NCBI GenBank assembly: GCA_964006375.1
Contig: OZ023270.1
Location: forward strand, 75,672,391 to 75,736,390
Length of the DNA stretch: 64,000 bases
Reading direction: 5' to 3'
Origin: Tillus elongatus
Taxonomy: Eukaryota > Arthropoda > Insecta > Coleoptera > Cleridae
The notes beneath the pieces were generated by a model. The model was not told the DNA's origin and searched no databases. It saw only the letters and a program-made list of their open reading frames with translations. Of this stretch, positions 26,331 to 37,176 are shown one piece after another. Position numbers and translations under genes: made by a program. Position 1 is the first letter of the stretch. Each line of letters starts with the position of its first letter.

Positions 26331-26557
26331 ATTCTACGTTTTCGTTTTACGGGTCGAAGCTATTACTCGGAGTGTAGGCTATTTAAAATTCCACAGGTTT
26401 GTTGGCCAATAGTCCGCCGTAGATTTGAGATTGTCATTATTTATCCAGTACAAAGCTCAGCGAGACTCTTGATCAGTTCTATCATAAAGTGATGACAAGT
26501 AAGGGGTTTTTTGATTTACTTTATATTTATTATAACAATAGGTAACATCAAAGTTCC

Positions 26558-27283
26558 GAAATGTACGCCATCCTGCACTGTGTGCGGGAGAACAAGAGGA
26601 GGGGCAACACCAACAAGCGGATACTCATAGCCACAGACAGCCAGGCAGCCCTTAAGGCACTAAGTAGCCCACGGGTAAATTCCTGACTGGTGAGTGAGAG
26701 CCGAGACGAGACGAGCGACCTCGCTGGGCAGAATGAGGTGACCCTCATCTGGGTGCCGGGTCACTCGGGGGTTAAAGGCAATGAAGAAGCTGACAGTCTC
26801 GCGAAGAGAGGGTCAGCAGAACCATTTATGGGACCAGAACCGGCTCTGGGCGTGTCAAAGAGCACTGCCAGGGGAGCCATTAAGTCCTGGGTCAGAAACC
26901 AACACAAGGTGTACTGGGCGGACTGTCCAGGGCTCAGACATGGGAAGTCAATAATTGACGGACCCAGTTCAAAGAAAGCTGTGGAGCTGCTAAACCTTAG
27001 CAGAGGAGAGCTCAGAAACACAACAGGTCTCTTGACGGGACACATGGCCGTCAAGAAACACCTGCATAAAATGGGGCGGTTCGAAGGGGACCTCGCATGT
27101 AGACTCTGCGGCGAGGGGGAGGAATCAGCCCAGCACATCTTGTGCGAGTGTAAAGCTCTTGACCGCAAAAGACAACTGATCTATGGTCACTCTAGACCGG
27201 AGACAGAGCAATATAAAACTTCACCCTACCGATCGCTGTGCAGACTAGTTCAAGGCACAGTGATTTTGGAATGGGTGGAGTGA
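26558..27283 (+). pseudogene. RNase H and C-terminal tail of a LINE ORF2, 5'-truncated
   Basis: EMYAILHCVREN then IATDSQAALKALSS is the RNase H domain with its Glu and Asp. An in-frame TGA near 26684 (CGA to TGA in the expected SRLVSE) interrupts it. The frame goes on with EVTLIWVPGHSGVKGNEEAD, where the last catalytic positions are intact, then a Cys-rich tail ACRLCGEGEESAQHILCECK to a stop. A GC-rich 3' UTR ends in an A-run near 27365. The near-direct repeats AACATCAAAGTT (26544) and AACATAAAAGTT (27364) flank it, which suits target-site duplication. Apart from one stop it is young and much more GC-rich than its surroundings. Confidence 0.85.
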
Positions 27284-27375
27284 GACTAAGGGTATGCACA
27301 ATCAACCAAAGGTTGCAGTGCTATCGGGGCGGCAAGGCCGCGGACGAGCCCTGAGGGAAAAAAAACATAAAAGTT

Positions 27376-28339
27376 GGTACTGGCTATGCTGACCATTTCG
27401 AAAAGACGCTAAGTGGCCCACCTAAGCGTTTTCTTGGCCTCAAGTCATATTGCTACATATCCGCTCAAATATATCTACTCCTGACTAAAAGACTATGTCT
27501 AGTTTTACATTCTGACAAATTGTTGAACCTTCATGAAGAAAGTAATACTACGATTTTTTTGGCTTTGGCATATAAGGCACCAAGGTTTCTAATCGAAGCA
27601 GAACATTAAAGTTCTTCACTTTTTATCTTTGGTCTAGAGAAATTTACGCGAACCAGTTGTTCATGGTAACATTTCGATTACTACCATAGACAACTCTTGT
27701 TAGTTCCTGGACGAAATAATTTGCTAATGGTGGATTTGCAGTGTTAGTCTTTTTGCCCAAGTCTTTTGGGGTAGCTGGCAGTTTTTGCCGGAATGATTAC
27801 CTACTGGATATTATGCCTCCGTTTTGCTGGCAGTTCAATATCTTTGGAAGAACTATCATTTGTTTGCACTTGCATGGAAACCTCTTTAAGTTGAAGTAGC
27901 TAATCCCCACCATCAATATAAATATCATTTAAATTACTGTCATCTGAATTTTCTACTTCTAAATTCTGTTCTTGGCCGATAATTATTACTGCTGTGCCCG
28001 GGTCGTTTTAGAATCTAATGCTAAACGAGGATCGTGGCTATATGAACTGGGCTATCAGTTCGAAGCCAACAATAATGAAATCAAATCAATAATGAAAACA
28101 ATCACTTACTGTTGATCTGGCTCTTCAACATCAACTTTCTCTTGCATAATTTTTTAAATTTCCTGTTACAGCTCTTTCTCTACCAAGAGTTTACACCATT
28201 TTTATTTTGACATCTTCCTCTAATATTTTTTACTTTATTAATACAAAACATAAAATTATATTTTCTTGTCAAACAGTATACAAAAGTATACCCAAATCTA
28301 CAAAAAGTCTGTCACTTGAATGTAATAAACGAACGTAAA
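27376..28339. other. intergenic; possible short coding remnants on the minus strand
   Basis: No recognised gene. The minus strand has an acidic frame (GQEQNLEVENSDDSN.., ~27900-28005) and upstream MQEKVDVEEPDQ next to a GTAAGTG. This could be exons of an unknown gene or transposon, with weak support. Confidence 0.3.
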
Positions 28340-28469
28340 CACCAAATTTGATAGTTTTTGTTACTAAAACGTCGAAGTCGCGATTTGAAACGTCAGATTT
28401 GGCACTTTTAGGCAAAGAACCTTAAACGAATCCGGATTATGTAGAAAAAATGTCGTTTTTATCTGTTTA

Positions 28470-28558
<89 letters not shown>

Positions 28559-28770
28559 GTGGCGCATTTCAACGGCAAAGCTCAATATATGCGTTATTAA
28601 ACAAAATAAAAAAACATATATACGTATAGGGTGTCTTGAGCTGAAACTTATAAAATTATTTTGACAATAGACATAAGTCGTTGGTAATACAAGATTTCAA
28701 TTTTTTTAATAGAACACCCCATATGTTGTTGAATTTTTGCATTTTTCTTCAAATTAAAATACATGCTTCT
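28340..28770 (+). mobile_element. HINE-like element H, central fragment
   Basis: Body landmarks AAAACGTCGAAGTCGCGATT, GGCAAAGAAC, then a (TA)n tract (28474-28555) in an unusual place, then AAGCTCAATATATGCGTTAT and GGGTGTCTTGAGCTG. Neither end is present. Confidence 0.5.
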
Positions 28771-29271
28771 GGGGAAAAAAATCGTATCATCTATCGTTTT
28801 GGAGCTATTTAAACACTCTTGCACCTTTTTACGTTTTTGGCACATATCAAAAATTGTTATACGGAGTCTTTGCCAAAAGGTAGCGAAGTCCCATGAAAAA
28901 AATAAAAAAAGACAAGATGCCTTAGATAGGCGCTCTCAAACTGTGGCTGAATTTGAAAAATTCAAACTGCCGTAACTTAATTTTTGGGCTGATTGTTCCG
29001 TGCTTTAACTTTTGTGTCACACTCCCTATACGTAAAGAATCTAGTTCTGGAAATATTTACATTTATAATTACATACCGTTATTCATGTAGGGATCCGTTT
29101 AATAAAATTCCATTGTTTAATTTATTTAATTCTAATCTCCGATCGGAATGTAATTATTTAGCGAATTTTCAAAGAAAAACCTTAAAATATTTCAATTGAC
29201 TCACGTTCAAAAAAGGTAATATATAATTAATTTGATAGGATTATCTATGTTTGCATTTTTAGCGATTTTTT
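28771..29271. other. intergenic, nothing recognised
   Basis: AT-rich with short frames only. Confidence 0.5.
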
Positions 29272-29297
29272 TTTAACTAGCTAATGAGAAGATCTGT

Positions 29298-29370
<73 letters not shown>

Positions 29371-29373
<3 letters not shown>

Positions 29374-29470
29374 TTATTTATTATTTATTCATTGATAAAA
29401 ATTATACAGTATGCCTATACAATAAGTCTGAGACTTGTGCTGCACATTTGCATAATTTTAAAAGTTATAT
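29371..29470. repeat. dispersed repeat, copy 2 (first copy 13150-13270)
   Basis: TTTATTTATTATTTATT start, then AAAATTATACAGTATG, ATACAATAAGTCTGAGAC and TTGTGCTGCAC as in copy 1. It sits between two (TA)n tracts inside element I. Confidence 0.5.
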
Positions 29471-29585
29471 CTAAAGCAATGTGACAATTATATATCAAAT
29501 TCAGCAAACTTCAAATTTTGACATACCAGGTAAAAAAATTTCTTCACATTTATTTCCTCAATCTAATACTTCACCCATTGCCTTC

Positions 29586-29762
<177 letters not shown>

Positions 29763-30444
29763 ACCGATAACTAAAAAAAATATGGAGATCTTGGTCAAAT
29801 TTGGTGAGTACCTTTCTTTTGCAAGTGGCTTGGATAAGTTCGTTAGTCAGGAAAATCGGGCCAGGTTTTCCCGGAAAATTTTGTTTTCTTTCTAAAAAAA
29901 ATCATATCTCCGTAAATAACAAATTTGGTACGCGTGTTTGTATTAAAAAGAGTGAACTCTATACCAAAATTTAGCTCTCTAGCTTTAAAGACAAAGAAGT
30001 TATGGGCAGTTAAATAATCAAATTGTGGAGTTTTCCTCAAAAGGTCAAACTCGCCATTTTAAACGTCAAAATTGGCAATGTTTAGGCAAAGAACGTGAAA
30101 CAAATACCGATTGTGAAAAGAAAATGTTGCAAGAAGAGTGTTCTGCAAACCTTTAAGTTTCAGATTCAATCGTCACTGCCCTTGATTTTACTAAAATATT
30201 TACATAATGGTCATTTAAAATAGACCCTTCCTCTGATGCTTTGGCTGTCGGTTTAGTTAAGTTGATGCTTTTGCTGTAGGTTTAGTGAAGTTTATGGTTT
30301 AACGGTCTATGATTTTTTTTAGCTAATTTTCGTAGAACAAATGCGTAAATGCGTTTTTGCATAATTTTTTTTTGAAATATGATGCGTTTGTAAGAAAAAA
30401 TCTGGACGCAGTAAGTGTGTTTTGGTAGCGAATTTTCTATAAAT

Positions 30445-31124
30445 TTGCAGTTTAGCTCCCGAACGCTTTTCAAAAACCTGTTTTCAGAAACCAGCCTAGG
30501 CCTCCCCCCCTTAGATCGACAAACCCCAAGAACCATTTCTTGGTCACACCCGCCAAGGAGGTTACGGGACCAGGAGTGAGTCGAGGTGCTGGCCGGGTTA
30601 GGTAGTAAAAAGGAAATATGAACAGAAAATGCAAATAAAACGAAAGCTGTCTTTTCCACATCTTGAAGCCATATCCCCTTTAAACCCTGCCTACCCCGCA
30701 CAGCACCCATATCCCTCCAGGTGCCGTAACTTCCTTGGCGGGTAGGAACAAGACATTTTTCTTGTGGTTTATGCAGCGAGGGTGGTTGTATGCACGCGAG
30801 GGGAAAGGAAAATCCCCACGACGAAGCAAACACTCCCCAACCAACAACTTCTTGTTCATACCCCCCAAGGAAGTTAGGTGACCTGGGGCAAATAGGGGTG
30901 CTGTGTGGGGTAGGCACGATTTAATGAGGATATCGCTTCAAATAGACAGCTTTCAAACAGTTTTCTTCGGATTTTCTGCCCATATTTACTTTTTACTACC
31001 TACCCCGCCCAGCACCCCTATTCACTCCCAGTCCCGTAACTTCCTTGGGGGGTGTGAACAAGAAATTTTTCTTGTGGTTTGTGCATCCATGTGGGGTCTT
31101 AGTAATGTTTCTGAAAACAATTTT
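30445..31124. repeat. GC-rich foldback insert, copy 1
   Basis: The left half and right half are reverse complements with some changes: AGCTCCCGAACGCTTTTCAA.. outer arm, TAACTTCCTTGG..GGTGTGAACAAGAAAT units, and an inner arm around CCCCACGACGAAGCA near 30820. G/C runs contrast sharply with the AT-rich host element. Open frames here exist on both strands because the DNA is palindromic, and none resembles a protein. Confidence 0.65.
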
Positions 31125-31193
31125 TTGAAAAGGGTTCGGGAGCTAATCTGCAAATTTACCAAATTTGCAGATTAGCTCCCGAACCCTTTTCAA
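31125..31193. repeat. perfect 33-bp palindrome with 3-base spacer
   Basis: Arm 31125-31157 begins TTGAAAAGGGTTCGGG, and arm 31161-31193 is its exact reverse complement ending CCCGAACCCTTTTCAA. The spacer is ACC. No mismatch found by eye. Confidence 0.9.
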
Positions 31194-31419
31194 TAACTCA
31201 ATTCGCTATTAACGTAAGCTTTGTTGGTTAGGAAACCAACATTTAAGTTTATTTTCGGAAAATTTTTGTATATTTTCAAACCATTGGTAATTTTGATAAA
31301 ATGTAGTACATTGATTCTACTACATAGGCTATACCGGTAATCCGATTGATGCCTGCTCGCATTTGCTATTAAAAACATTTTTATGGAAATTCACTTCCAT
31401 AACACACTTGCTGCATCCA

Positions 31420-31495
31420 GACTTTTGAAAAATGTTTATATATTTTCAAATGAAAAAGTTATTTCGATGAAATGTGGTAAATTGTTTCTACTATA
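31420..31495 (+). mobile_element. HINE-like module, left part (resumes 36210-36311)
   Basis: TTTTGAAAAATGTTTATATA through TTGTTTCTACTATA. The module is cut here by a DD41D transposon and continues after it with TAGATAACCAAGTTTGATGC to a 3' hairpin at ~36290-36309. The uninterrupted equivalent is at ~43959-43996 on the other strand. Confidence 0.75.
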
Positions 31496-32342
31496 CAGGG
31501 TGCTACAGATTCGAGGCTCACCATGGGTATCTTCTAAACCGTAGGAGATACAGGCTGGGTTAAATTGAGGCAAATATGCGCAATTATGGGCCTTGTATCA
31601 TTTCATCTTAAAATTTGCTACTTTCCGAATACTTCCGAAGATATACGAAAAAAACCTAAAAATGTAAATTCCGTTTTTATGTTTTCCTGAAGTTATTTGA
31701 AACAATATAAAAAAACGAAAGGCACTTCTTCATTGCCACTTTTTCTACTTTACGAGACATAGTGAACAGATTCTCAGTGCAACGTTTCGTTTCGAAGAAA
31801 ACATCATCAACTTTGTTTTTTCATATGGCCGTTAAAATAAGTACACCCTGTATTAGAAAGCATATTTCATTGCAAATTCCATGATGTATAGCACGATAGG
31901 TTTCTTATGTATTTTTTTGCATTATTTAAATTTTCAACAACTTTCAATGCGTAGCAGGCGACGGAGACGAAAAAGTTACGATGATTGTCAAGTCAAACAT
32001 AATCAACACCATGATAAACAGTTAAGAGAACTTGGTTCAAAGATACAGCCCTTTAATGGTAGGACGGACGGAAGGATGGCGTACCTACCCTTATTAGTAA
32101 TGGGTTTCCGTTTCTGTACGAAACCCTTAAAATACTGTTCATTCATCTAATCTGCGCTTTATTTAAATTTGATAATTTACAATGGGAGGGCTTTGGACAT
32201 GAAACACTAGTACAACTGTCAAAATTCAAAATGCATAGAAACTCAACAATCAGACAGACGCCAGTTTTGCATCTCAATCACGTTTAATTGTTATCATTAA
32301 TTTTAAAATACTTTATTTGACGTTTTGAGAATCTTGATTACA

Positions 32343-33473
32343 ATGCAGTTTTCTAATGAAGAGCAAAGTGACATGTTAAGAGTTTTTTACTTGTGTCACA
32401 GAAATGCGGTTCGTGCTACAGATATGTATTTCCAACAATATCCCGAGCGAAGTCAACCACATAGAACCTTATTTTGCTAGACTGGATAAACACTTAAGAG
32501 AACATGGTTCATTTAGTAAGCCTCGAAAACAATATGGAAGCAAAGTAACTAATGAAGAAGTGACTGCAGTTATTACACATGTAAGTAAATGTAAATTTCC
32601 CAAAGTTGCGCCGATTTCAATTTTAATGTTTATTGTCAGGTAACTGCAAATCCATCTGCATCAACGCGACAAGTAGCGGAGGAAGCAAGTATCCCTTCTC
32701 TCAACAATATCAAGTGTTGGCGAATTTTGAGGAAGCAAGGTTATAGACCGTATTAAATTAGAATTTCTCAAACATTGCATCCCGGTGATAGTGAGAGGCG
32801 ACTTGCATTTTGTCGTTGGTTGATGGAGAATGTAGAGGCCAATAATAACTTCCTAGGTCAAATAGTCTGGTCCGATGAGTCTAGATTTTCAAACGTTGGA
32901 ATTTTCAACAGAAATAACGAGCATGTGTGGAGTTTGGAGAACCCGAGAGGCCACAGACAAGCCATACCACAAGTTAGGTTGGATGTCAATGTGTGGGCGG
33001 GGTTGATAGGTGACAGATTGCTGGGCCCGCATCTTTATGAAGAAAATTTAACATCTGAACGGTACTTGGAGTTTTTGGCTAACGAGTTTCAAGATTTCCT
33101 AATGGAGATTCCGTTGGCCACATTACCTAAACTGTGGTATCAACAGGACGGCGCTCCGCCACATAATGGGAGAAATGTCAAACATTATTTAGATAGGGAG
33201 TTTACTAACAGGTGGATTGGAAATGGAAGCAATGTAAAGTGGCTAGCGCGATCTCCAGATCTATCACCCTTAGATTTCTTTCTCTGGGGAACTCTCAAAG
33301 ACATAGTTTACAAAACTCCTGTAACCAGTCTAAATGAACTGAAAAATCGGATTATTAGTGCATGTAGATCCATCAACAGAAGATCAATTCAGCGATTTAT
33401 TGAAAAGTTGGGGAGAAGAGCATGCAAATGTATCCAAGTAAACGGCAATTTATTTGAGCATTTGCCTCATTAA
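32343..33473 (+). pseudogene. transposase of the DD41D element, two exons, lightly broken
   Basis: Starts MQFSNEEQSDMLRVFYL at 32343. An extra T near 32474 shifts the frame; the right-arm copy of this exon lacks it. Exon 1 ends ..NEEVTAVITH at 32580. A GTAAGT..TTGTCAG intron of 59 bp (32581-32639) follows in phase 0, and exon 2 continues VTANPSASTRQVAEEA. One AAA-to-TAA change near 32755 adds a stop. Then MHPGDSERRLAFCRWLMENV and the catalytic blocks VWSDESRF, YQQDGAPPH and SPDLSPLDFFLWG, with 41 residues between Asp 2 and Asp 3. It ends NLFEHLPH at 33473. The whole triad is intact; only two small lesions separate it from an open gene. Confidence 0.85.
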
Positions 33474-33503
33474 CACCTAAGCTTGAGATATTATTTATTT
33501 AGT

Positions 33504-34400
33504 TGCAGACACTTCTTCATTACGTACTTTGCTTCCATATTGTTTTCGAAGCTTATTGAATGAACTATGTTCTCTTAAGTGTTTATCCAGTTTAGCAAAA
33601 TCAGTTCTATGTGGTTGACTTCGCTGGGGATATTGTTGGAAATACATATCTGTAGCACCAACCGCATTTCTGTGGCACAAATAAAAAACTCTTAACATGT
33701 AACTTTGCTCTTCATTTCAAAACTGCATTGTAATCAAGGTTATCAAAACGTCAAATAAACTATTTTATTAATAATGATATTGATAAAACGTGATTGAGAT
33801 GCAAAACGATGCAAAACTGGCGTCTGTCTGATTGTTGAGTTTCTATGCATTATGAATGTTGACAGCTGTACTAGTGTTTCATGTCCAAAGCCCTCCCATT
33901 GTAAATTATCAAATTTAAATAAAGCGCAGATTAGATTATTGGACCGTATTTTTAGGGTTTCATACAGAAACGGAAACCCATTACTAATAAGAATAGGTAC
34001 GCCATCCGTCCTACCATTAAAAGGCTGTATCTTTGAACCATGTTCGCTTAACTGTTTATCATGGTGTTGATTATGTCTGACTTGGCAATCATCGTAACTT
34101 TTTCATCTCCGTCGCCTGCTACGCCTTGAAAATTGTTGAAAATTTAAATAATGCAAAAAACAACATAAGGAACCTATCGTACTATACATCATTAAAATTG
34201 CAATGAAATATGCTTTCTAATACAGGGTGTACTTATTTTAACGGCCATATGAAAAAACAAAGTTGATGATGTTTTCTTCGAAACGAAACGTTGCACTGAG
34301 AATCTGTTCACTATGTCTTGTAGAGTAGAAAAAGTGGCAATGAAGAAGTGCCTTTCGTTTTTTTTATATTGTTTCAAATAACTTCAGGAAAACATAAAAA
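33504..34400 (-). repeat. right terminal inverted repeat of the DD41D element, inner part
   Basis: Reverse complement of 31674-32568. On the minus strand it encodes an uninterrupted copy of exon 1 (MLRVFYLCHRNAVGATDMYF.. to NEEVSA), so frames here belong to the repeat and not to a separate gene. The outer part of the arm is 36027-36207. Confidence 0.88.
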
Positions 34401-35816
34401 TCTCTGGACGCAGCAAGTGCGTTATGGTAGTGAATTTTCATAAAACTATTTTTTAATAGCAATAATGTGTGTTTTTTTAAGAAAGCAGACATCAAATTTG
34501 GTTACCAGTATAATCTATATAGTAAAAACAATGTGCCATGTTTCATCAAAATAACTTTATTGTTTGAAAATGTAAAAAAAATTCCGAAAGTAAACTTAAA
34601 GTGTTCCCGAAAAAACTCGTTTTTTGGTCAACCTTATAGGTTAATAGCAAATTGAGCTATTCAAATATTAAGCATTTGATCAAAATTCGCTACCATAACG
34701 CACTTACTGCGTCCAGAATTTTGGTTCTTACAAACATGCATTATATTTCGATGGAAAATGCAAAAATGCAATAACATAAGGCATGTTTGATTAAAAAAAA
34801 AAAGAACATTTGTATCACCAACGACTTATGGGCCACCCTGTGATTGTAGAAATAAATTTTTAAGATGTAGTTTAAGACACCCTATAATTAATATATACAA
34901 TTTTTTTTCATATCTGGTATAATAACAGATATATTGAGCTTTATTGATTTTTTTTACGAAAATTCTACAAAAATTATATACTATTAACGATAAACTCTAT
35001 AGCTAAGGCTACTGCCAAGCGTCAGAGAAAGGCTATTTGAAATGAATTTTCTGGAAACATTTTATTAAAATGAAGGACAATGACGGTTGAAACTAAGACT
35101 TCAGGGTTTGTAAAACATTCTTCTTGAGACATTTTATTTCCATAGCCCGTATTAGATTTAAGTTCTTTTCCTAAATGTTGCCAATTTTGACGTTTAAATC
35201 GCAACTTTGACGTTTTGTGAAAAAACCCAATTTATTTTTGTTTAAATGCCTATAACTTTTTTGTCTTTCGACCTACAGAGCTAAATTTTGGTAGGTAACT
35301 TGCCTATAATGATATAAACCCGCGTATAAAATTTGGTTGCCCTTACTTTGTTAATTTTGGAGATATAAATATTTTTCGAAAGAAAACTCAAAATTTTCCG
35401 GGAAAACCTCGTCGGATTTTCCTGGATAACGAACATATCCAAGCCACTTGCAAAAGGAATGTACTCACCAATTTTGACGTTTAAAATCGCGATTTTGACG
35501 TTTTGAGGAGAACCCAAATTTATTTTTCTTTAAATGCCTGTAACTTTTTTGTTATTTAACCTACGGAGCTAAATTTTGGTAGGTAACTTGCCTCTAATAA
35601 TATAAACCCGCGTATGAAATTTGGTTGCCCTTACTTTGTTAATTTTGGAGATATAAATTTTTTTCGATTTTTTTTGAAAGAAAACACAAAATTTTCCGGG
35701 AAAACCTCGGCGGATTTTCCTGGCTAACGAACTTATCCAAGCGACTTGCGAAAGGAAGGTATGTGCCAAATTTTATTAAAATCGGTCCATTATTTTTTAA
35801 GTTATAGGTGTGACAC

Positions 35817-35896
<80 letters not shown>

Positions 35897-36026
35897 ATAT
35901 AAAGTCTGAAACTGACCTCGGATTTGGGTTCCGGGGGTCCTAAATAGCGCTCATTTGAAGAAATTTTTTCAAAATTCGAAAGTCGAGATCTCCTCATTAG
36001 TGAATTTTTTTTAAGAAAATTCACTA
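34401..36026 (-). mobile_element. HINE-like element M inserted in the DD41D right arm
   Basis: Minus orientation. The 3' end GGACGCAGCAAGTGCG is at 34406 and the module runs to 34714. The body follows, (TA)n 35819-35893, the block with GGGGTCCTAAATAGCGCTCA (plus-strand reading) and the 5' pair TTAGTGAATTTT..TTCACTAA at 35997-36026. The left arm of the host transposon shows the empty site: a run of five T (31674-31678). An internal tandem duplication of ~285 bp spans ~35185-35765 (TTTAAATGCCTATAAC and TTTAAATGCCTGTAAC copies). Confidence 0.82.
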
Positions 36027-36311
36027 AAACGGAATTTATATTTTTAGGTTTTTTTCGTATATCTTCGGAAGTATTCGGAAATTAGCAAATTTTAAGATGG
36101 AATGATACAAGGCCCATAATTGCGCATATTTGCCTCAATTTAACCCAGCCTGTATCTCCTACGGTTTAGAAGATACCCATGGTGAGCCTCGAATCTGTAG
36201 CACCCTGTATAGATAACCAAGTTTGATGCCTGCTTTCATCAAAGAAAGACATTTGCTATTAAAAATAATTTAAAGAAAATTCGCTACAGTAACGCACTTG
36301 CTGCGTCCCGA

Positions 36312-36837
36312 AATTTGTGTCATATATAAAAGTTGATAAGTTATTTTCGCAAATGTCAAATGAAACCTCAAAGTGACACATTTAAGTAAGGTTCTTATTT
36401 CTCATAGCTTGTGTCATGATAATATGAGTATTTTCCGTTATGTTATTCTTTACTTTCGCTGGTTCAAATCTCCGTAAAATGTAAAAAAAATAACTTTTTA
36501 CATTGTCTCTTATCTGCAGTTTTAAATGCAGATTGGCTATATAATTTGTTTATTTTTTTTGGCAAATTTGCGTGTAAAAAAAGTCAATATTTTCTAGTGT
36601 TTCCGTAGAAATCATTTTTGTAAAGTGTTGGTAATTAATAATAAATGTTTAATAAACAATTAAAAAATAATCACATTTAGGGAAAAATAATTTCTAACCA
36701 AATTTTCGTAAAAAAATTAAATTTTCGCGTAAGATTACTTAAGTAGTTTTTTTTAAGAAAGTGACATTTTTGCGTTAAAGATATTATTTGCAACTTTTCA
36801 GATAGTTTTTTTTTTGAAATCTTTGTCAAAATGCTTT
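36312..36837. other. intergenic, nothing recognised
   Basis: T-rich with short frames only. Confidence 0.45.
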
Positions 36838-36963
36838 TTGTGGTTGATGAAATATGGTACACTGTTTCTATAGATTGTACCAAATTTTTTATCAAAAAAG
36901 ACATTTACAATTAAAAACATTTTAATGAACATTCGCTACAATATCCCACTTGCTGCGTCCAGA
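36838..36963 (+). mobile_element. HINE-like 3' fragment
   Basis: GTTGATGAAATATGGTAC, AAAAACATTTTAATGAAC and a diverged terminus CCCACTTGCTGCGTCC. Element N starts immediately after it. Confidence 0.6.
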
Positions 36964-36966
36964 CTT

Positions 36967-37100
36967 TTACAGAATTTTCGTAGAAAAAATTCACTAATGG
37001 GGAGATCCCGACTTTTGAATTTTGAAAAAGTTTTTGCAAATGAGCACGAACCAGGTCCCCTAGAACCCATATCCGGGGTCAGTTCCAATTTTTATATGTT

Positions 37101-37176
<76 letters not shown>

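Larger units (their letters stand above)
31496..36207 (+). mobile_element. DD41D mariner-like transposon with ~1.08-kb terminal inverted repeats
   Basis: Both ends read CAGGGTGCTACAGATTCGAG inward, and TA lies at each side (31494-31495 and 36208-36209). The left arm is 31496-32568 (1073 bp). The right arm is 33504-34400 plus 36027-36207 (1078 bp), split by a HINE-like element. The middle 32569-33503 holds the catalytic part of the transposase. Each arm carries the 5' UTR and exon 1, so exon 1 occurs twice in opposite orientation. Arms are near-identical with scattered changes. Joining the flanks at one TA restores a HINE-like module seen elsewhere in the window, which confirms the ends. Confidence 0.9.

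Noticed and set aside
26761..27168. Minus-strand frame of 135 codons
   Set aside because: Shadow of the plus-strand LINE RNase H segment, whose protein is recognisable.
33495..34070. Separate genes at 33495-33698 (minus) and 33852-34070 (plus)
   Set aside because: Both lie in the right terminal repeat of the DD41D element. The first is its duplicate exon 1, the second is chance.
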